From Congeria kusceri (Eukaryota > Mollusca > Bivalvia > Myida > Dreissenidae), in assembly GCA_027627225.1 (NCBI GenBank), contig CM051027.1, forward strand, positions 83,198,951 to 83,262,950: 64,000 nt of DNA, given 5' to 3'. Of the stretch, positions 1 to 13,460 are shown piece after piece (the first letter of the stretch is position 1; every line of letters starts with the position of its first letter). The translations under genes were made by a program, and so were the position numbers. The notes below the pieces were generated by a model, which did no database searches, was not told the origin of the DNA, and saw nothing but the letters and a program-made list of their open reading frames with translations.

Positions 1-758
1 AGATAACCGTAGAGTGCTCGTAAGATTGTTGCGGGGGTATTGGCTTCATTCAATGTCAGAAATAACGTTATTAATATATTCTTAGCAGAAAAAAACATAT
101 CTTCGCTTAAATCTCAACTTCGGATACCGGTAAATATATGATAATGTTAGCTATAAATAAATATCGATAAAATAAAAGAGTTGATTTCCAATCGAAAATC
201 TTCATTTATTTATTCATTCGTTCATTTATGCTACAAATACTGTTTTACAATGGCTAAAATATTTTGGTTATGACATAATATTGCCATTTTATCGAAATGA
301 AAAAGAAATAATTTAAGGAGTCAATAACAATTTGGTCCAATACACAGCGCCAAAAAGCCGATGATAGTTAGCTTGTTAATAACTCAAATACAAAGTGATT
401 AGGACATTGGCCATGTAGTCAGAACGTAGTGCGTCTATTTGTTGACATAACCGAGTGCAAACATGTGTTTTCTGTTGCGAGAAAAACACTTCCAGTAAAT
501 GCACTATTACTCTTATGAACTATTGACCATTTTCTGATTAGCGGCAGCCAACACATAATATACCAATAGCACTCGTAACTGGCGTTGTGCTGTTCAGTAC
601 TCCAATTGCATGAACAGCATTGATAACGCGCCAAAGAGGTATGTTATCGTATGTTGTAATAATCAGCCACTTTATGATCAAATTAAGAAATAATTTTCAA
701 TAGTTAAGTTTATAGGCCAATAAACAACGATTGGGAGTATAGCCACGCATAAGAACAT

Positions 759-900
759 CAAAGAGTTGTTTACTGGCCGATAAACAACGATAATGTGAAT
801 TGTAATTGGAACTACTTTCTTCTATTCTCCGCTCAGAATCGGGACTACTTAAAGATTACTTTAACAACGATAATTTTGTTCTTTGTTTATAGAATGAAAA
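759..900. repeat. Dispersed repeat, copy 1 (partner at 13277)
   Basis: The words AAAGAGTTGTTTA, TGGCCGATA, ACAACGATAAT and CTCAGAATCGGGACTACTT occur here in the same order as at 13277-13460. The shared order over about 150 bp indicates two copies of one dispersed element rather than chance. No coding capacity or clear terminal repeat is visible, so the class is unknown. Confidence 0.6.
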
Positions 901-2403
901 AATTAACTATCAGTAAAAAGCTAGGCCACACACTTAAAATGAATTGTATTTTTTAAAGACTTTTTTACTTATAAATATAAGTTTTTAACAACGAGCTGTG
1001 TGAATATTTGACCGGGGCCTGAACAATGGATATTCTAGAACTTTAAAATTGTTACCGGACAAATAAATCGCATGTATGAATACCAAAAGCCATTATCTTT
1101 TTTATGTTGACTCACGACCTATTTACCCAGAAACCGTGAGAATTCCTAGTGATGTGTAACCCAGATTCGAAAACAAAACTAATTCAATTAGTCCAACCAG
1201 AGTACCACAATGTCAGCCTCGTTTCGAGTTGTAAATGGATGCATTTTGTTATTTGCACGATGGCTAATTGAGCAATTTAAGTCAGTTTCTGCGAATCTGT
1301 TTCGAGATAATTTCGAGATAATTTCGAGATACAATCACTTAATGTCTTGCCACCTGTCAAACTTTGTGCGTTAATGTTTGTTCTATAGCAGCTGCTATAA
1401 ATAAACGAAAATTGCTATGACTGAAGCGAACGATAGGCACTACCTCTCTGCAACATGCGGGTTATACGCCAAGGAAATTTGAAATCACAAGAGACAACCT
1501 ATGAGTATTAAGTGATTTAAATTAACCGTTTTAAAATATGCATATCAGATGATGAAACATGCATTGTATTATACTGATATATTGTTTTAATTCTCGTGTT
1601 GCAAGGGCTTCGGCAATTGGGCGATAGGTGGTCGTCATATACAAATTCCGCCCCCCCCCCCCTTCTCGGAAATCGGAAAATCGCGCCTCCCCTGTTGTTT
1701 TAAGTCGGTTGATTTTCCACATGGTCAATTAAATGACCATCCATTATGCTGGGCCCTAATCCGTGGAAATCAACGACCCATGTGTCATAAATCTCATATA
1801 TCATGACATTAATATTTATAGGGGCAGGTTATATACTTTTGTAGGTGAACCTAGAATTGTGCAGATTAGTGCTTCTATGTTTCTCATAGAGGCCATGTAT
1901 TAAGGTAGACGGTAAGTGTTTTAAACAATCTACAGAAAACATTTGTCGGCAATTTTAATAGAGGATTTTAAAAACACGCTAATGCTATTAATAATTCTAT
2001 CATACCTATATATACTCACATCGTAACTTCGAATTTCAACAAAATATAATTCATGTCCCATTCTGTTATTGTCATTAAATATGAATGTACCAGTTCAGCC
2101 AGCTAATTTAAACTTTCATCAACATTCGTTCGGAAAGAAACAGCCAGAACAATGTTCATTCAACGTACAAACCTATGTTGATATTTCATAGACTGGTATA
2201 TTAATTTTGTGGATATTTCATATTTTATCATATAATATTTTATGTGCATCTGACAATTCTTGAGATTGTTTAGCAGTTTATAAATACGACTTTGTATATA
2301 TAATTATTAAATTGCACCAATAAAATAATTGCGATAATATTATATTCATGTAGTTATTGCGTCCAAATGAATTCCTAAATACACTCCATGCAGATAAAAA
2401 GTA

Positions 2404-2560
2404 TATATCTAGAAACCCCCCCACCCCCCTCCGCCTCAATGTTTAAAAATTGCCGATGCCCCTGTGTGCAGATATTTCCCGCAGAACATCCGGAAGTTAC
2501 CCCCACCCCGCCTCGCCGCCCCAATGTTGAAAAGTTGCCGACGCCCCTGTGTTGTTTAAA
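2404..2560. repeat. Diverged tandem duplication of a C-rich segment
   Basis: Two diverged copies follow each other. Each runs from a C-rich stretch through CAATGTT, AAAA, TTGCCGA and GCCCCTGTGT (first about 2415-2470, second about 2505-2555). The open frames across it on both strands are by-products of the C-rich composition. Confidence 0.5.
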
Positions 2561-5500
2561 TGGTATAACAGGAGCTATAAATGTATTCACACCGGTGTAG
2601 CGTGTGTATCATGATATCACTAGAAGCATAAGTCGGTCGTTTTAAGCATCAACACATTTAACGAAATAAGAAAATTCAATTCATCCTAATCGGAAATAAT
2701 AATTCTTGCTTCTTTGATTCATATCATAATTGTGTCGGTGATTGTATCCCCAAACACCATCTAAGTCGATGTCACCCTCGATTATGGGGTTGTTTACCCC
2801 GGGCATTCGATTCGTTAACCATCATCCTCACACTCTTAACATAGAAGTATCATAAAGTTATTAAATGTCTATGGGTTAGAAGTAATTACATTGATGGGAA
2901 TATTGCGATGTGAGAGAGGTGTTATCATGTTTTTCAGTGGTTTGGCCCTTTACCAAACTATAAGCCAGTGCAACGATATGATAGGTTGGCAATTAATTGT
3001 ATCATGCCTCGACCAATCAGCTTCTTTATATATTTATAGACGCCATTTACATTGAGCCCATGATTTTTTTAACGAGGAGGACGCTGGAATATAGTATGTT
3101 TTGCTTGGCAAATGAAAGTTCAAACATAAGAGTGTGTGGGTACCTAAAGTCTGACTCGTATGCTATTCGCTTGCATCTGTGCTATCGATGTAAACATGTA
3201 CCTGTATGCTTCATATTGTGAAATGGACTTAAAAGAGCATCACTATTAGCTCGAATCAAATTGTGCGTTTTGCCTATATTTAATCTTTTTAACTCCCACA
3301 CATCGTGAGTACTAGGTGATACGGCCGAACTGCATAACTGCAGATATTATTATCCAACATATGCAATTTGTTGGACTTAATTAATATCCAATTCAAAATT
3401 TATTTCACTTTCTTACCTGCATGAATAAATAATTAGGCGAAGGTTACTTCATTCTTGAACGGAACGTAAAAGAAGATCACAGACTTAATGAGAATTTAAT
3501 TTAATGACCGCCAGTGTTCTTGCACAATGTGCGCTTTGATTTTTTATTCAAATAGCGTTACAGACGATCAAAAAGCTAAACATTTTAAATCGCGCAATTT
3601 CTCGTCTCTTCCATTATAAACAAATTGCATAAACAGTTTATATTTCCCTTGGGACATTTTATGCAGGTGTTTACAATCGGTGATGATTTTGCACCGAGCT
3701 CACGTGCTTTCAGGAAATTCCGCCTACAGATCGGAAACCATGCTCCCATTTCCCATGCCACTGTGGCAGGTACTATTTTATCAGAACGAAACTATGATCA
3801 ACTGTTAACTATGGTGAAAATCTGGGATAACGTCGTAGATTCATCAAAATATAGAACATGCATATAAAACACGTTTTATTGCATTGTAGTCGTTGCTTGT
3901 ACCGTGCATTGCATCACATTTGCTAATATTCATTCAGAGTTTTAGTTGTAGCATGAAAATGTATGAAAACTGTAAGTTCTTAATAAGTCTGAGAACTACG
4001 AAAATACATGTTTTCATTTTATAACGTACTTTATTTGGAAATGCATTTTGTTTGGTTTGCACCATAGAGCAATGATTCCAGATTTAGCCGAAAGGTTATG
4101 ACAAATTAATTGAGTCACAGTGTGCAATATTTCGATGACAGAGTTACCCCAAAGTTAATTGCTTTCGAGAATCTTCAATAATGAATCTACAAACGAAAAC
4201 ACAACTGCGGAAACAGGTGTTCACTAACGCAGCGTGGAAAATGTCTAGGATGATTATTCAGTACCAAAGAATTCACCTGCTCATCGCCGATGTCACGAAG
4301 AAAAATCACGATCCACGCGGGTTGTTGTTTTAATAAAACTAACTTATGAACTGATAATGATACAGACTACATTCGACTGTTGGTTGGATGAGCCTTTTTC
4401 GGATAGAGCTGTATTTTGGATCAGTGTTAATTAACGCTGGCAAATGAAGTAATAGCAGTTTTGGGTGTGTGAAGGGTGTTGGTTATTTTGAAAATTTAGC
4501 ACCAGCAGACGACAGTATAACTAAACATGATTTTAATCCGAAAGGTCTTTATGACTTCGAGTGAATCTTGATATACTATAAAATTAGTGGATGAACAACA
4601 CGTGATATGCACGTTTTTCATTTGCTGCTCGCTTGAAAATTTCTTTCGCCCATAAATGTGTACTTTGTACATTCCGTTTTTGATGGCATTTTAATTGGCA
4701 CCGTGTCTGCTGGCAGATAAGATGATCGTTTTTCAACCAGTGGCATCTTTGATGAAAGATATTGATACTTGCATACAATCGACCATGCCTGGACTTAAGG
4801 GCGATAAAACATGATTCAGGATGCGTGCAGCTGATACCAGAAATACGACATACATTATACTAGGCACATTCATCATACGACATGGTGCGCAGTTCATGCC
4901 ATTGCACTCGGAATCTTAAAAAATAGATACAGCACAAAATAGCATATATTTTTCCATTACGAAGTCAAAAAGTTACTGACAAGTTAACAAAAATGTATAA
5001 ATGTAATATCTTAAAACAAAGAGTTACAGCACAAACATGTGTGTAGTTTTACCCTTACGAAGTTCAAAAGTTACTAGCATGACTAGAATTAACAAAAAAC
5101 CAGCTACATGAGCATTATTCTAGTATATATGCACACATTACCGTGCTTGTATTTCATCAATCAGTTTGTATTCTGGTAACAGAACTGCGCGTGATTTGTC
5201 AAAAACGACTCCACCAATGAAAAACCTCCTTCTCTATACACAACGACTTGACCTTAGTGGAGTCTCCAAAGAACTAGACCTTAGGTGACTAAAGCAAAAG
5301 GATACAATCTCGTCTTGTTTACGTCTTATATGACTTATTTGTACACTGAATACCGTGGTGACAAGTGTTACAAAACAATGTTGCCGACAGTAACGCTCTT
5401 CAGAATCACTGCCGGTCGACGCAAGAAAGTCAAGTATGCATGAGTACTTACAATGAATTCTACAACCTCCGCGCAGAGATTTGACTGGTTCCGAGCATAG

Positions 5501-6649
5501 CTCTAATCAAATACTGATAAGGGAGGTAACCGCTGCGAGGAGTTTGTGAATTCTACTTAAAACTCCAAAAGTCCGTCACCAAATTGCCGTGCTTTATTAT
5601 GACCTTTCAAACCAGTATTTACCAGCAAGAGTACATATTCACAGTCATGACGACAGTGAAATTAATTTCTCGTTGCCTCGATTGTTGCAAGCGTATTTTG
5701 ACCATGAATAAACGTTACAGAACATAACAGTATCGTTTATTTGTAAATAAAGGCCTCCGGCCCAAAATACATAGCATTGATACAGTAACAGTAGTATATT
5801 ATGAGTTGTGTAACAAGGTAAAAGTACTTTAGTATTAAAATATGACCCATACATTCTGTCTTTTTGTGTTTTTTTTTTTTTTACAAATTTCCGTTAATAA
5901 GTAAGGTCGAGGTGACAAGTTTGTATGGGCTACTGGCATCAGGAAAACGCTACAATATACAGAGTACCATATGTGTCATTAATGTCTAGTTCCTCCCATA
6001 AACCAACTACACACCTCATCGCAATGTCATTGTGAGACAGGCAGCAAGGCATGAGAACCATGCGTCATCACATAAACAAGCAACGCTGGCTGTTTCCGGC
6101 TTCTGGAATGCACAGTTCCATTCACCAAGGTCAAAGATGGGGTAGGAAAGTAGAAACACTATCCTTGACAAAGCAGTCAAGTAACTGAGACACTGAGTAC
6201 CTGACAGTGGTATACAAGGTTACGCGTTTGCAATGCACTATCTCAAGTTGGAAGCATCCAAATAGCAAATTCCAGGGACGAAAATAGTAGAGCCTTTTCA
6301 CGTTAGCTGTGTAGTATTAAAGCTCAAGTTGAGGAGAAATACATCTAAATTAAAGACTGAGTTTTTAATAAAGGAGTGTTAGTTACTCTGACGTAGAGAC
6401 TTTTTATTTTAACAAGACTTAAATAGATTAATATTTTTGTGATGAAATGATTATGGAAACATCTTTAGAAAGTTCAACGCCGTGTTACAACGGGTTAACG
6501 ACATTATGTCGTGTAAGTATGTCAGAAATATGAAATTGAAATAATACGTCTGCTAAAATGACTTGTGCCTTTACCTAACTGCGCGGACCTAAATATCGGC
6601 CACTTAGCAGGCTATCAAATATCATCCAATTTCATCAACATATGTTTAC

Positions 6650-7490
6650 TGCAAAGTCAAGCAAAATAAATCACGTCATTGAAATGTCAAGGAAATGCAT
6701 CAGCTTCATTTCAATGTCAATGGAAGGCAATCTCTTCATTAAAACGTAAAGGAAAAACAACATCTTCACTGAATTGTCAAAAAAAACGTTCTTTATAACT
6801 GAAATATAAGTAAGGGTATACACTATCTTCATTGGCACATAAATAAAGGATAAACAACATGATATTAATCATTGAATTGTCAAGAAAAAACAACAACAGC
6901 ATTTTCATTGAAATGAAGGAAATGCAACATATTACGTGAATGTCACGGACATGTAACATCTTCAATGAAATATCAAACAAGTATAACATCTCCATTGAAA
7001 TTTCAATGGAATGCTACTACTTCAATGAAACACAAAATAAAGGAAGTTCAACATCTTCATTGACATGTGCAAAAAATGGATGGATAAGCTTGCCTTTATT
7101 TTAATGTCCAAGAAATGCAATTTTATCATTAAATGTCATTTGATTGCCACATTTTCATTCAAATGTCAAAGATATGCAACGCATTCATTGAACTGTCAAG
7201 GGAATGCACTTTTTATATTCATTGAACTGACAAGGGAATGCAATATGTTCATTGAAATTTCAAGGGCATGTAACATCTTTATTTGAATGTCAAGGGAATG
7301 CAATAAATTAATTGAAATGTCTCGGAAACGCCTAATTTTCTTTAATATATCAAGGAAATGCATTATCTTCATTGAAATGTCAAGAAAAGACAACATCTGT
7401 ATTAATATGTCAAATGAATGCATCTATTTATTAAAATGTCAAGGAAATGTAACATCTTCATTGAAATGCCAAGGAAATGCTAGAAACCTG
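6650..7490. repeat. Degenerate minisatellite, about 30-bp unit
   Basis: About 840 bp is built from a diverged unit of roughly 30 bp whose best-kept parts are CTTCATTGAAATGTCAA and GGAAATGCAAC. Copies are irregular, with substitutions and small indels, so the array is old. Because the unit is close to a multiple of three with few stops, it creates open frames on both strands (6777-6995 minus, 7065-7286 plus, 7196-7423 minus, 7287-7496 plus). These are artefacts and not genes. Confidence 0.8.
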
Positions 7491-7499
7491 TGGTGAGGC

Positions 7500-10380
7500 T
7501 GTAACGATTCCACTATGCCTGCATGTTAATTTTAAGGTACGAAATAACTTCCCAGTAAACATACTCGCTGAAAGCGTTTAATGCTCGCTGCCAACAGATG
7601 GGTAAACGCTCATGTGTTTATGTGCAGCGATTGGCAGCGTTTCGCAGTGAGGCTTTTTGATTTCAGAGCAAGCGGCCGTATATTTTCGACAGTAAAAAAA
7701 TGAACAAGTAAATATAATTATATAAAAAAAAATATTACGGAAACTGACATGCAATAATATGTATGTTTTGTAGTTCTGTTTCTGTTCGAGATACAGAGCA
7801 GTAAATACATGAAGATGACGAAAAAAAGTGGTCGTATTTAGAGTAGATCATTAGGTATGTGTATAATAGACACTTAATAGCTAATCTTAAGATGTTAGAA
7901 GTATTTGCTAATCTGCCTTTAACGTATACAATGTAAATAATTTCTCAACTGTAACAGTGAAAACGCAACGGAGATTTTTAATGTGTTCGCAACATCATTT
8001 GACTATGGTGGAAAAACAATTCAGTAAAGTAATAGAGACAACGCCCATTATATAGATGCCTCTCTTGAATGCTGCAGCCACGTGAGTGGGTAGAGTTAAC
8101 TAGTTCTTGTATTCAATGTAAATAATTGTGGCAGCCCATGAGATTTCAATCCGAACTGCGGCATGCCTCATTTCGAAAAAATTGACGTCAAAGTTGAGGC
8201 ACGTGATTTTTATGAGAAGTCAGGCTTATAATTAAGATATTTCAAATAATTGTTTAAATCTTGAAATACTGTCAACGAAAAGTGTTATTTATTAGGTTAT
8301 TTGTAGAAAAATTATAATTTTTGCTATGATTGCTTGTTTGGTTGTCATAGCAACCATATCTTTATTCATATTATTTTTGTCCGAAACATGTGTACATTCA
8401 AAGTTTGTTGTTTGGGAAAGGCGGTCCGGCAAATATATATAATATAAATTAATTGTCCTCACCATGATAGGTTCTGTATTGTACGCATGACAAACATTAA
8501 AATCTGTGTAAAATGTGAACATTTATCGTTATGGTGGTATTACTTAAACTGCTCATTCTTGCTCAAAACGCATGACTGAGAAAAAAGAAAGCCATTTCCA
8601 GTTTCTACACATATCAGTGTATTCAAAACTACCAATAACTTATTTTCGCCCAGATAACGCATTTGGGCCAAAACGTTCATGGGCTGAGACATTTTTCCTA
8701 CGGCCCACCACAGTCTCCCACGTAAAAGTTAAATGTTCCATATATTGTCATGAATTTAATTTGAACTCGTGACTTTTGAGTGACTGTTGTTGTATGTATG
8801 CAGTTAAATAAAGCGTTGTCGTGCATAGTTTTACTGCATTAAAACAGTAAACGCTTTAAAAATCAAAACCAAATTATTTATCAAAACACAATTTATGTTT
8901 TATTCATTACACGCTTTTTAATTGTTTCGTTATTTGTTGTTTTGTCGTTTGTCATGACTTACTGTTTGAACAAATTCAAGTTTTCCAAGTGTATTTCCAA
9001 GTTCCAGGCTTCCATTTTTCAGTGTACATGTATATGTATATTCAATTTAAGTTTACTAGCAAACGCTGCATTCTCGAAGATTATACTAATATTCTCTCTA
9101 AGACAAATTACCTTCCATATTCATCATCAATTTCGTAAAAACAATAAATGTGAATTTCTTTGAATCTCTGCAAAATGGAGTTCTCGCCAGGTCCCATCTG
9201 GAAATACCGGCGCTGAGATAGAAAGCACAGCTCAAATCTAATTTTCAGACACTTGAAAATGCATCCCGGCTATTTCAGGCTATCTTTATTCCAGATATAG
9301 CCATTATTTATAAATAATAGTTAAAATAATATACTAGATAATTGATTACGCGGCCGAAACGTAACTTTAGTCTAAGTGGTGTGTGCATGTAGTAAAATGT
9401 CTGCTAATTTCCAGTATGTTTTATCAACAAAAGTAAGACACGTGGTTTCCAAAACGGGGTGCGTTTACAGATAACGCGAAACACGTACATACTACAGAAG
9501 ACCTAAAGAGAATGAACAAAGCTCGATTTCGGAAATTTGGAGTGGACACATTGTTTTAATAACATTATCTGAAAACAGTCAAACATGTGGAATTTACTTT
9601 AAATTTAAATTTGACTTCTGTCCACTTCTTTCCCAGTAGGGTCTTGTTGAATCCATGACCTTAACCAATTCCTCTGATCGATAATTATTATTGGACGAAA
9701 ATCAAGACGCCACACCAACCGCCCTGTCTGGTCTATAGTGGCAGACAAAAAGTTATAAATTATAGTTCGTAAACACACACAAGGAAACATACCGAATTGG
9801 CATTATACGTTATGTACTTGTAGATTTGGAATAAAAGGATATGTTAAATGTTCGCAATGGATTAAATCGGACCTATTTCGTGTAGTCTGTCCATAGAAAT
9901 CTCTGAATTAATTTAGTAATAGTATTTAGTGGACCAATCCACTGATGACAAGGAATGTTTTTGCAGTTCTGATTGGCGTGCTATCAGACCTGCTCCACGA
10001 AATTGAAAGCAGATATGCAGGGGAGGTCACTGTGCAATTGCCATGTCAAAAGCGATACTTACTTTCGATTTGCGGTACTAAAGACTTCGGCTATCGCCAC
10101 AGTCTAAAAACTAAAAGAGCATCATCAACTTCATTTCACTAGATCGAGTCAAATCACCACAGGCTTAAAAAATTTTGAGGGATAAAAATGAAAAAATCAT
10201 GGGTCAAAATACTGAAGTCATGGCAATTTGTGCATATTTGTTAAATGCTTTGCAAATGGTAATTTGTGTTAATAAAGGTAAAGAACTTGAAAAAAAAAAC
10301 ACCAAAATATGATATCAATATTATTTTATAGTGCTTTTGAAGTTGGAAAATGGAAAGCTATAGCATCAAAATGATGCAAG
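7500..10380. other. Stretch without a recognised gene
   Basis: No recognisable exon, RNA gene or strong repeat is seen. A minus-strand open segment at 9605-9749 follows a plausible acceptor (TTTTTGTCTGCCACTATAG) whose phase would fit the donor of the secreted coiled-coil exon at 14266. It encodes about 48 residues to a stop. That phase match is the only reason to note it. Confidence 0.4.
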
Positions 10381-10389
10381 GCAGATTAT

Positions 10390-10809
10390 TTGCTTGCGTC
10401 AAAAATGTGTAAATTGCAATTTTCTTGCATCAAAAATAAGGATTCTGCATCTCTTGAAATCCCTGTTGATGTTCTGAATGAAATAGCAATCTCAGTTAAA
10501 CAAGTTTATATTAGTCTGTTAAGAAAGTTTGGCGAATTGACGCTAAAGGAAACAATGGCTGTGTTGTTTAATGTAAAAGTAGTTCAACTGATATTACAAC
10601 TGATGCGAGATCTTAGCCCGCGTTTGTATGATGTTCCAGAATCTCAAAACAAAAAGTATTATCCTTTCACTGAGTTTGATTTGGATAAGACATTGATCTT
10701 AACGGTTTCGAAATCGATCATGTTCCGCGTTCAGTATGTTTCTCCACGAATCAAAGGCATCAACAGATGGGCCGTCTCTAATCTTGAATGTTTTGGAATT
10801 AACGCATAG
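10390..10809 (+). other. Unrecognised open frame, possible exon or gene fragment
   Basis: A 139-codon plus-strand frame ends at TAG 10807-10809. From 10441 it is preceded by an acceptor-like T-rich run ending in AATAAG, so a terminal exon starting near 10441 is possible. The encoded segment has soluble-protein composition, a predicted helical stretch rich in Leu/Val and an acidic FTEFDLDKT motif, unlike the surrounding AT-rich DNA. I cannot place it in a family. There is only a weak remembered likeness to the C-terminal region of the Golgi tether subunit COG1, which I do not assert. It could be a retrocopy fragment, a real last exon, or chance. Confidence 0.25.
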
Positions 10810-12639
10810 ATCATGATAAACAGGACTTTGTACTCAAGAAACTACATTTGTAGCTCCCAGCACTGACGAAAACGGTATGTTTCCATCATTTATTTATCAT
10901 TGTTGAAGATAAATAATATACCGTCTTCTGTCTGAATCTATCATCTGGTGTTTCAAACTAGTTCAACAAATAAGAACACGCGCGTGATTTTATAGAAGTG
11001 TATAGAAGTATTCTGTTTCGCACTTGCTTTCATCAATCTCATTAAAATCAAATCCTAACATTGTTAGGATCTGAAGACATCGTATAACAGGTCACGTTCA
11101 AATAACCTTCCGAACAATAAAACATCAGCCCTGAAATTGCCTTTTGCACAGCAATGTTTGGCCACGGTTTTTGAAAAGTGATGCATTTCCAGCTGATCCT
11201 CGGGAATAAATCATGTACAGTTAATTTTCACGGGGATAACAATGGATATAGTGGAACCTTCAGCGAGTAAAAATCCAAAGTTCACGTTAATTTCGTGCAT
11301 AGTATTTGTGGTTTATATATTATGCCGCAAGATTTTGACGGCAACAGTTTGATTGGCTCCTAAAAAGGTCATCTGAACGTGACCCCTAATGCGAAGACAT
11401 CAGATCTAGTCAGCGGATAATATAGAAGCGTCAGACTGGAGATGATTTAAATGAGATTGTTGCTTTCATGTACCCACAACAACTGATGGTAACTTAAATC
11501 ATAAACACGTCTGAAAACTATCCAAAGAAGTTATTTTTCACAAAAGATTATGTATCGTAATACATATATACTAAATGTTTTTGTCCGCTAAACTGAAAAC
11601 GGGGTCCCCAAGTTGGGCTGAACGTGGCTTGTATGCCTTCCACATTTCTTTGGACATTATTGGGTAAGGCTATAATGATGACTACCGGTATAAGAAATTA
11701 CCAACAGGGTCTTTCTAGAAGTCAGCGTTTTCTAACCAGGCACATTTCTGCAGCAGACTATGATATGGCATCATTGGTTTATACTGAAAATGTTTATATT
11801 CTTAATAAGGTTTCAGTTAGTTTTAATCACTTAAAGCTTTTCTGTTACCACTAAAATGATGCTGCGTTGTAACTGAAATCTTAATGTTTTGATAGAACAA
11901 GGGTTTACGGCTTCCCGTCAATGTGTGGTTTCCACTCATGCAGGTAATAAAACAGTTATGACATGGATATATGAGGAACAGTCATATCTGTTGGCCCTCG
12001 GGATGACAGTTTGAACTGCCATCGCTCCACCTTGATCCAACAGTTTTGACTTTTCCCCCAAAAGCGATGTGATAAATGTATACTGTCAGCACCAGAGCAA
12101 AGGGAAATATAAAATATCACGTGTCTTGGAAAAAATAAAGATTTTAAACAATATAACTCAAGTTCTAAGGTTAAATGTCAGTAACCTCGTCTTGAATCCT
12201 AATTCGATTTACCAAACAACCAACCGGTTCATTGACAAAATACATGTATCATGAAATGTTTCATATTGGCGGTATTTGTTTTGGGATCTTTATAGTGTCG
12301 TTTCTATGGCAATGTTTATAAAATAACATATACCCAGCTGTGATCTCCGTAACAAGAAGCGAATTTGTTAAAAATGTTTATGTTTTTCGACGCCGGGAAG
12401 AAAATTATCTTTTAGTGAAGCATGTAAAGTGGCCATGGAAACTTCAGTATATATACTATATAAACAAACGTAACAAAATATATATAGATATTATCGGAAT
12501 TCAAGGACGGTTTATTCAGGATATGTGAACGTACAGAATTCTGAAAATACTCAAATCAAATGTTCTTAAGTAGATCAACTGAACATAATTTTTAACCAAA
12601 AATACTGAAATAAGTATTATATAATACCGAAAACATTTT

Positions 12640-12750
12640 TGTTATGCAGTGCTAAGACACTCTTTTACAACTGTGTCTTGCTTATGTATACATTTCACAG
12701 TTATTCATGAATTGAGTGGAAAATAAAAGGTTTTTGACTTTGACTTCCGG
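12640..12750 (+). mobile_element. Possible LINE 3' end fragment
   Basis: AAAATAAAAGG is followed directly by the short tandem TTTTTGACTTTGACTT. Many invertebrate non-LTR retrotransposons end this way, with a polyadenylation-like word and a short tandem tail. No reverse transcriptase reading frame is visible upstream, so this would be a strongly 5'-truncated copy. Confidence 0.3.
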
Positions 12751-13276
12751 GTAAAATGCAAACTGCACAAATTCCACAACGATTAAACGCGTGCTATTGG
12801 TTTTAAAATGCATCTTATTCTGCGTATTACGATTGTTGAAATTAAAGCTTAAGTGTTTTCACTTAATAGGAATACGCAATTGTTTAGGTTTGAATTTTAG
12901 TAAACATAGACTCAATATGAAAACTATATAAAAACCATAAATATTTATTGATAAGACGTGTATTGATTCGATTCGAGATATCATACGGCGTTTAAACTAG
13001 AAAATTGAAAGTTTGAGCGGGTTATTTCCCTGCTTTTACTATTACTTTTTTTCAATTTGCATATGTGTGTGTACATGTATGTGTGCGCAAAACTGTCGAA
13101 CTATTACTAAGTACTGCAGACGTTGATTTTAAGCACGTATCATTTTCCTATTAAGCAATAACAATACACGGTTGCTCACTACTGTATACTAGCTTATTAA
13201 TTAAGTAATAATATTTTATGTAACGTTGTTTATAAACGAATTCTGATTCTTAGGAATTAAACCATTAAGCATCGGA

Positions 13277-13460
13277 ACGACAAAGAGTTGTTTATTGGCC
13301 GATACACAACGATAATACGAAAATTATTTCGATTCTAACATGATTTGACAAATATTTTGCATTTGTAAAGAGAACTAAATTTTACTATGATCCTCTCAGA
13401 ATCGGGACTACTTTTTACGTTGTTTATTGGGTAGTTTTACAAAGATAAATGTTTTGTCTA
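13277..13460. repeat. Dispersed repeat, copy 2 (partner at 759)
   Basis: It shares AAAGAGTTGTTTA, TGGCCGATA, ACAACGATAAT and CTCAGAATCGGGACTACTT in the same order and orientation as 759-900. This copy is slightly longer because of extra AT-rich sequence in its middle. Class unknown. Confidence 0.6.

Larger units (their letters stand above)
1..6640. other. Gene-poor AT-rich stretch
   Basis: No convincing exon is seen on either strand. Short open frames of 60-80 codons (for example at 3625-3867 plus) have no recognisable domain, no coherent splice context and no partner exons. Minor structure: a triplicated 11-bp word TTTCGAGATAA near 1298-1332, C-rich runs at 1651 and 2406, and one copy of a dispersed repeat at 759-900. 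Confidence 0.6.

Noticed and set aside
9605..9749. Second exon of the secreted coiled-coil gene
   Set aside because: Acceptor and phase fit, but no domain or homologue supports the 48-residue segment, so it is noted and not annotated.
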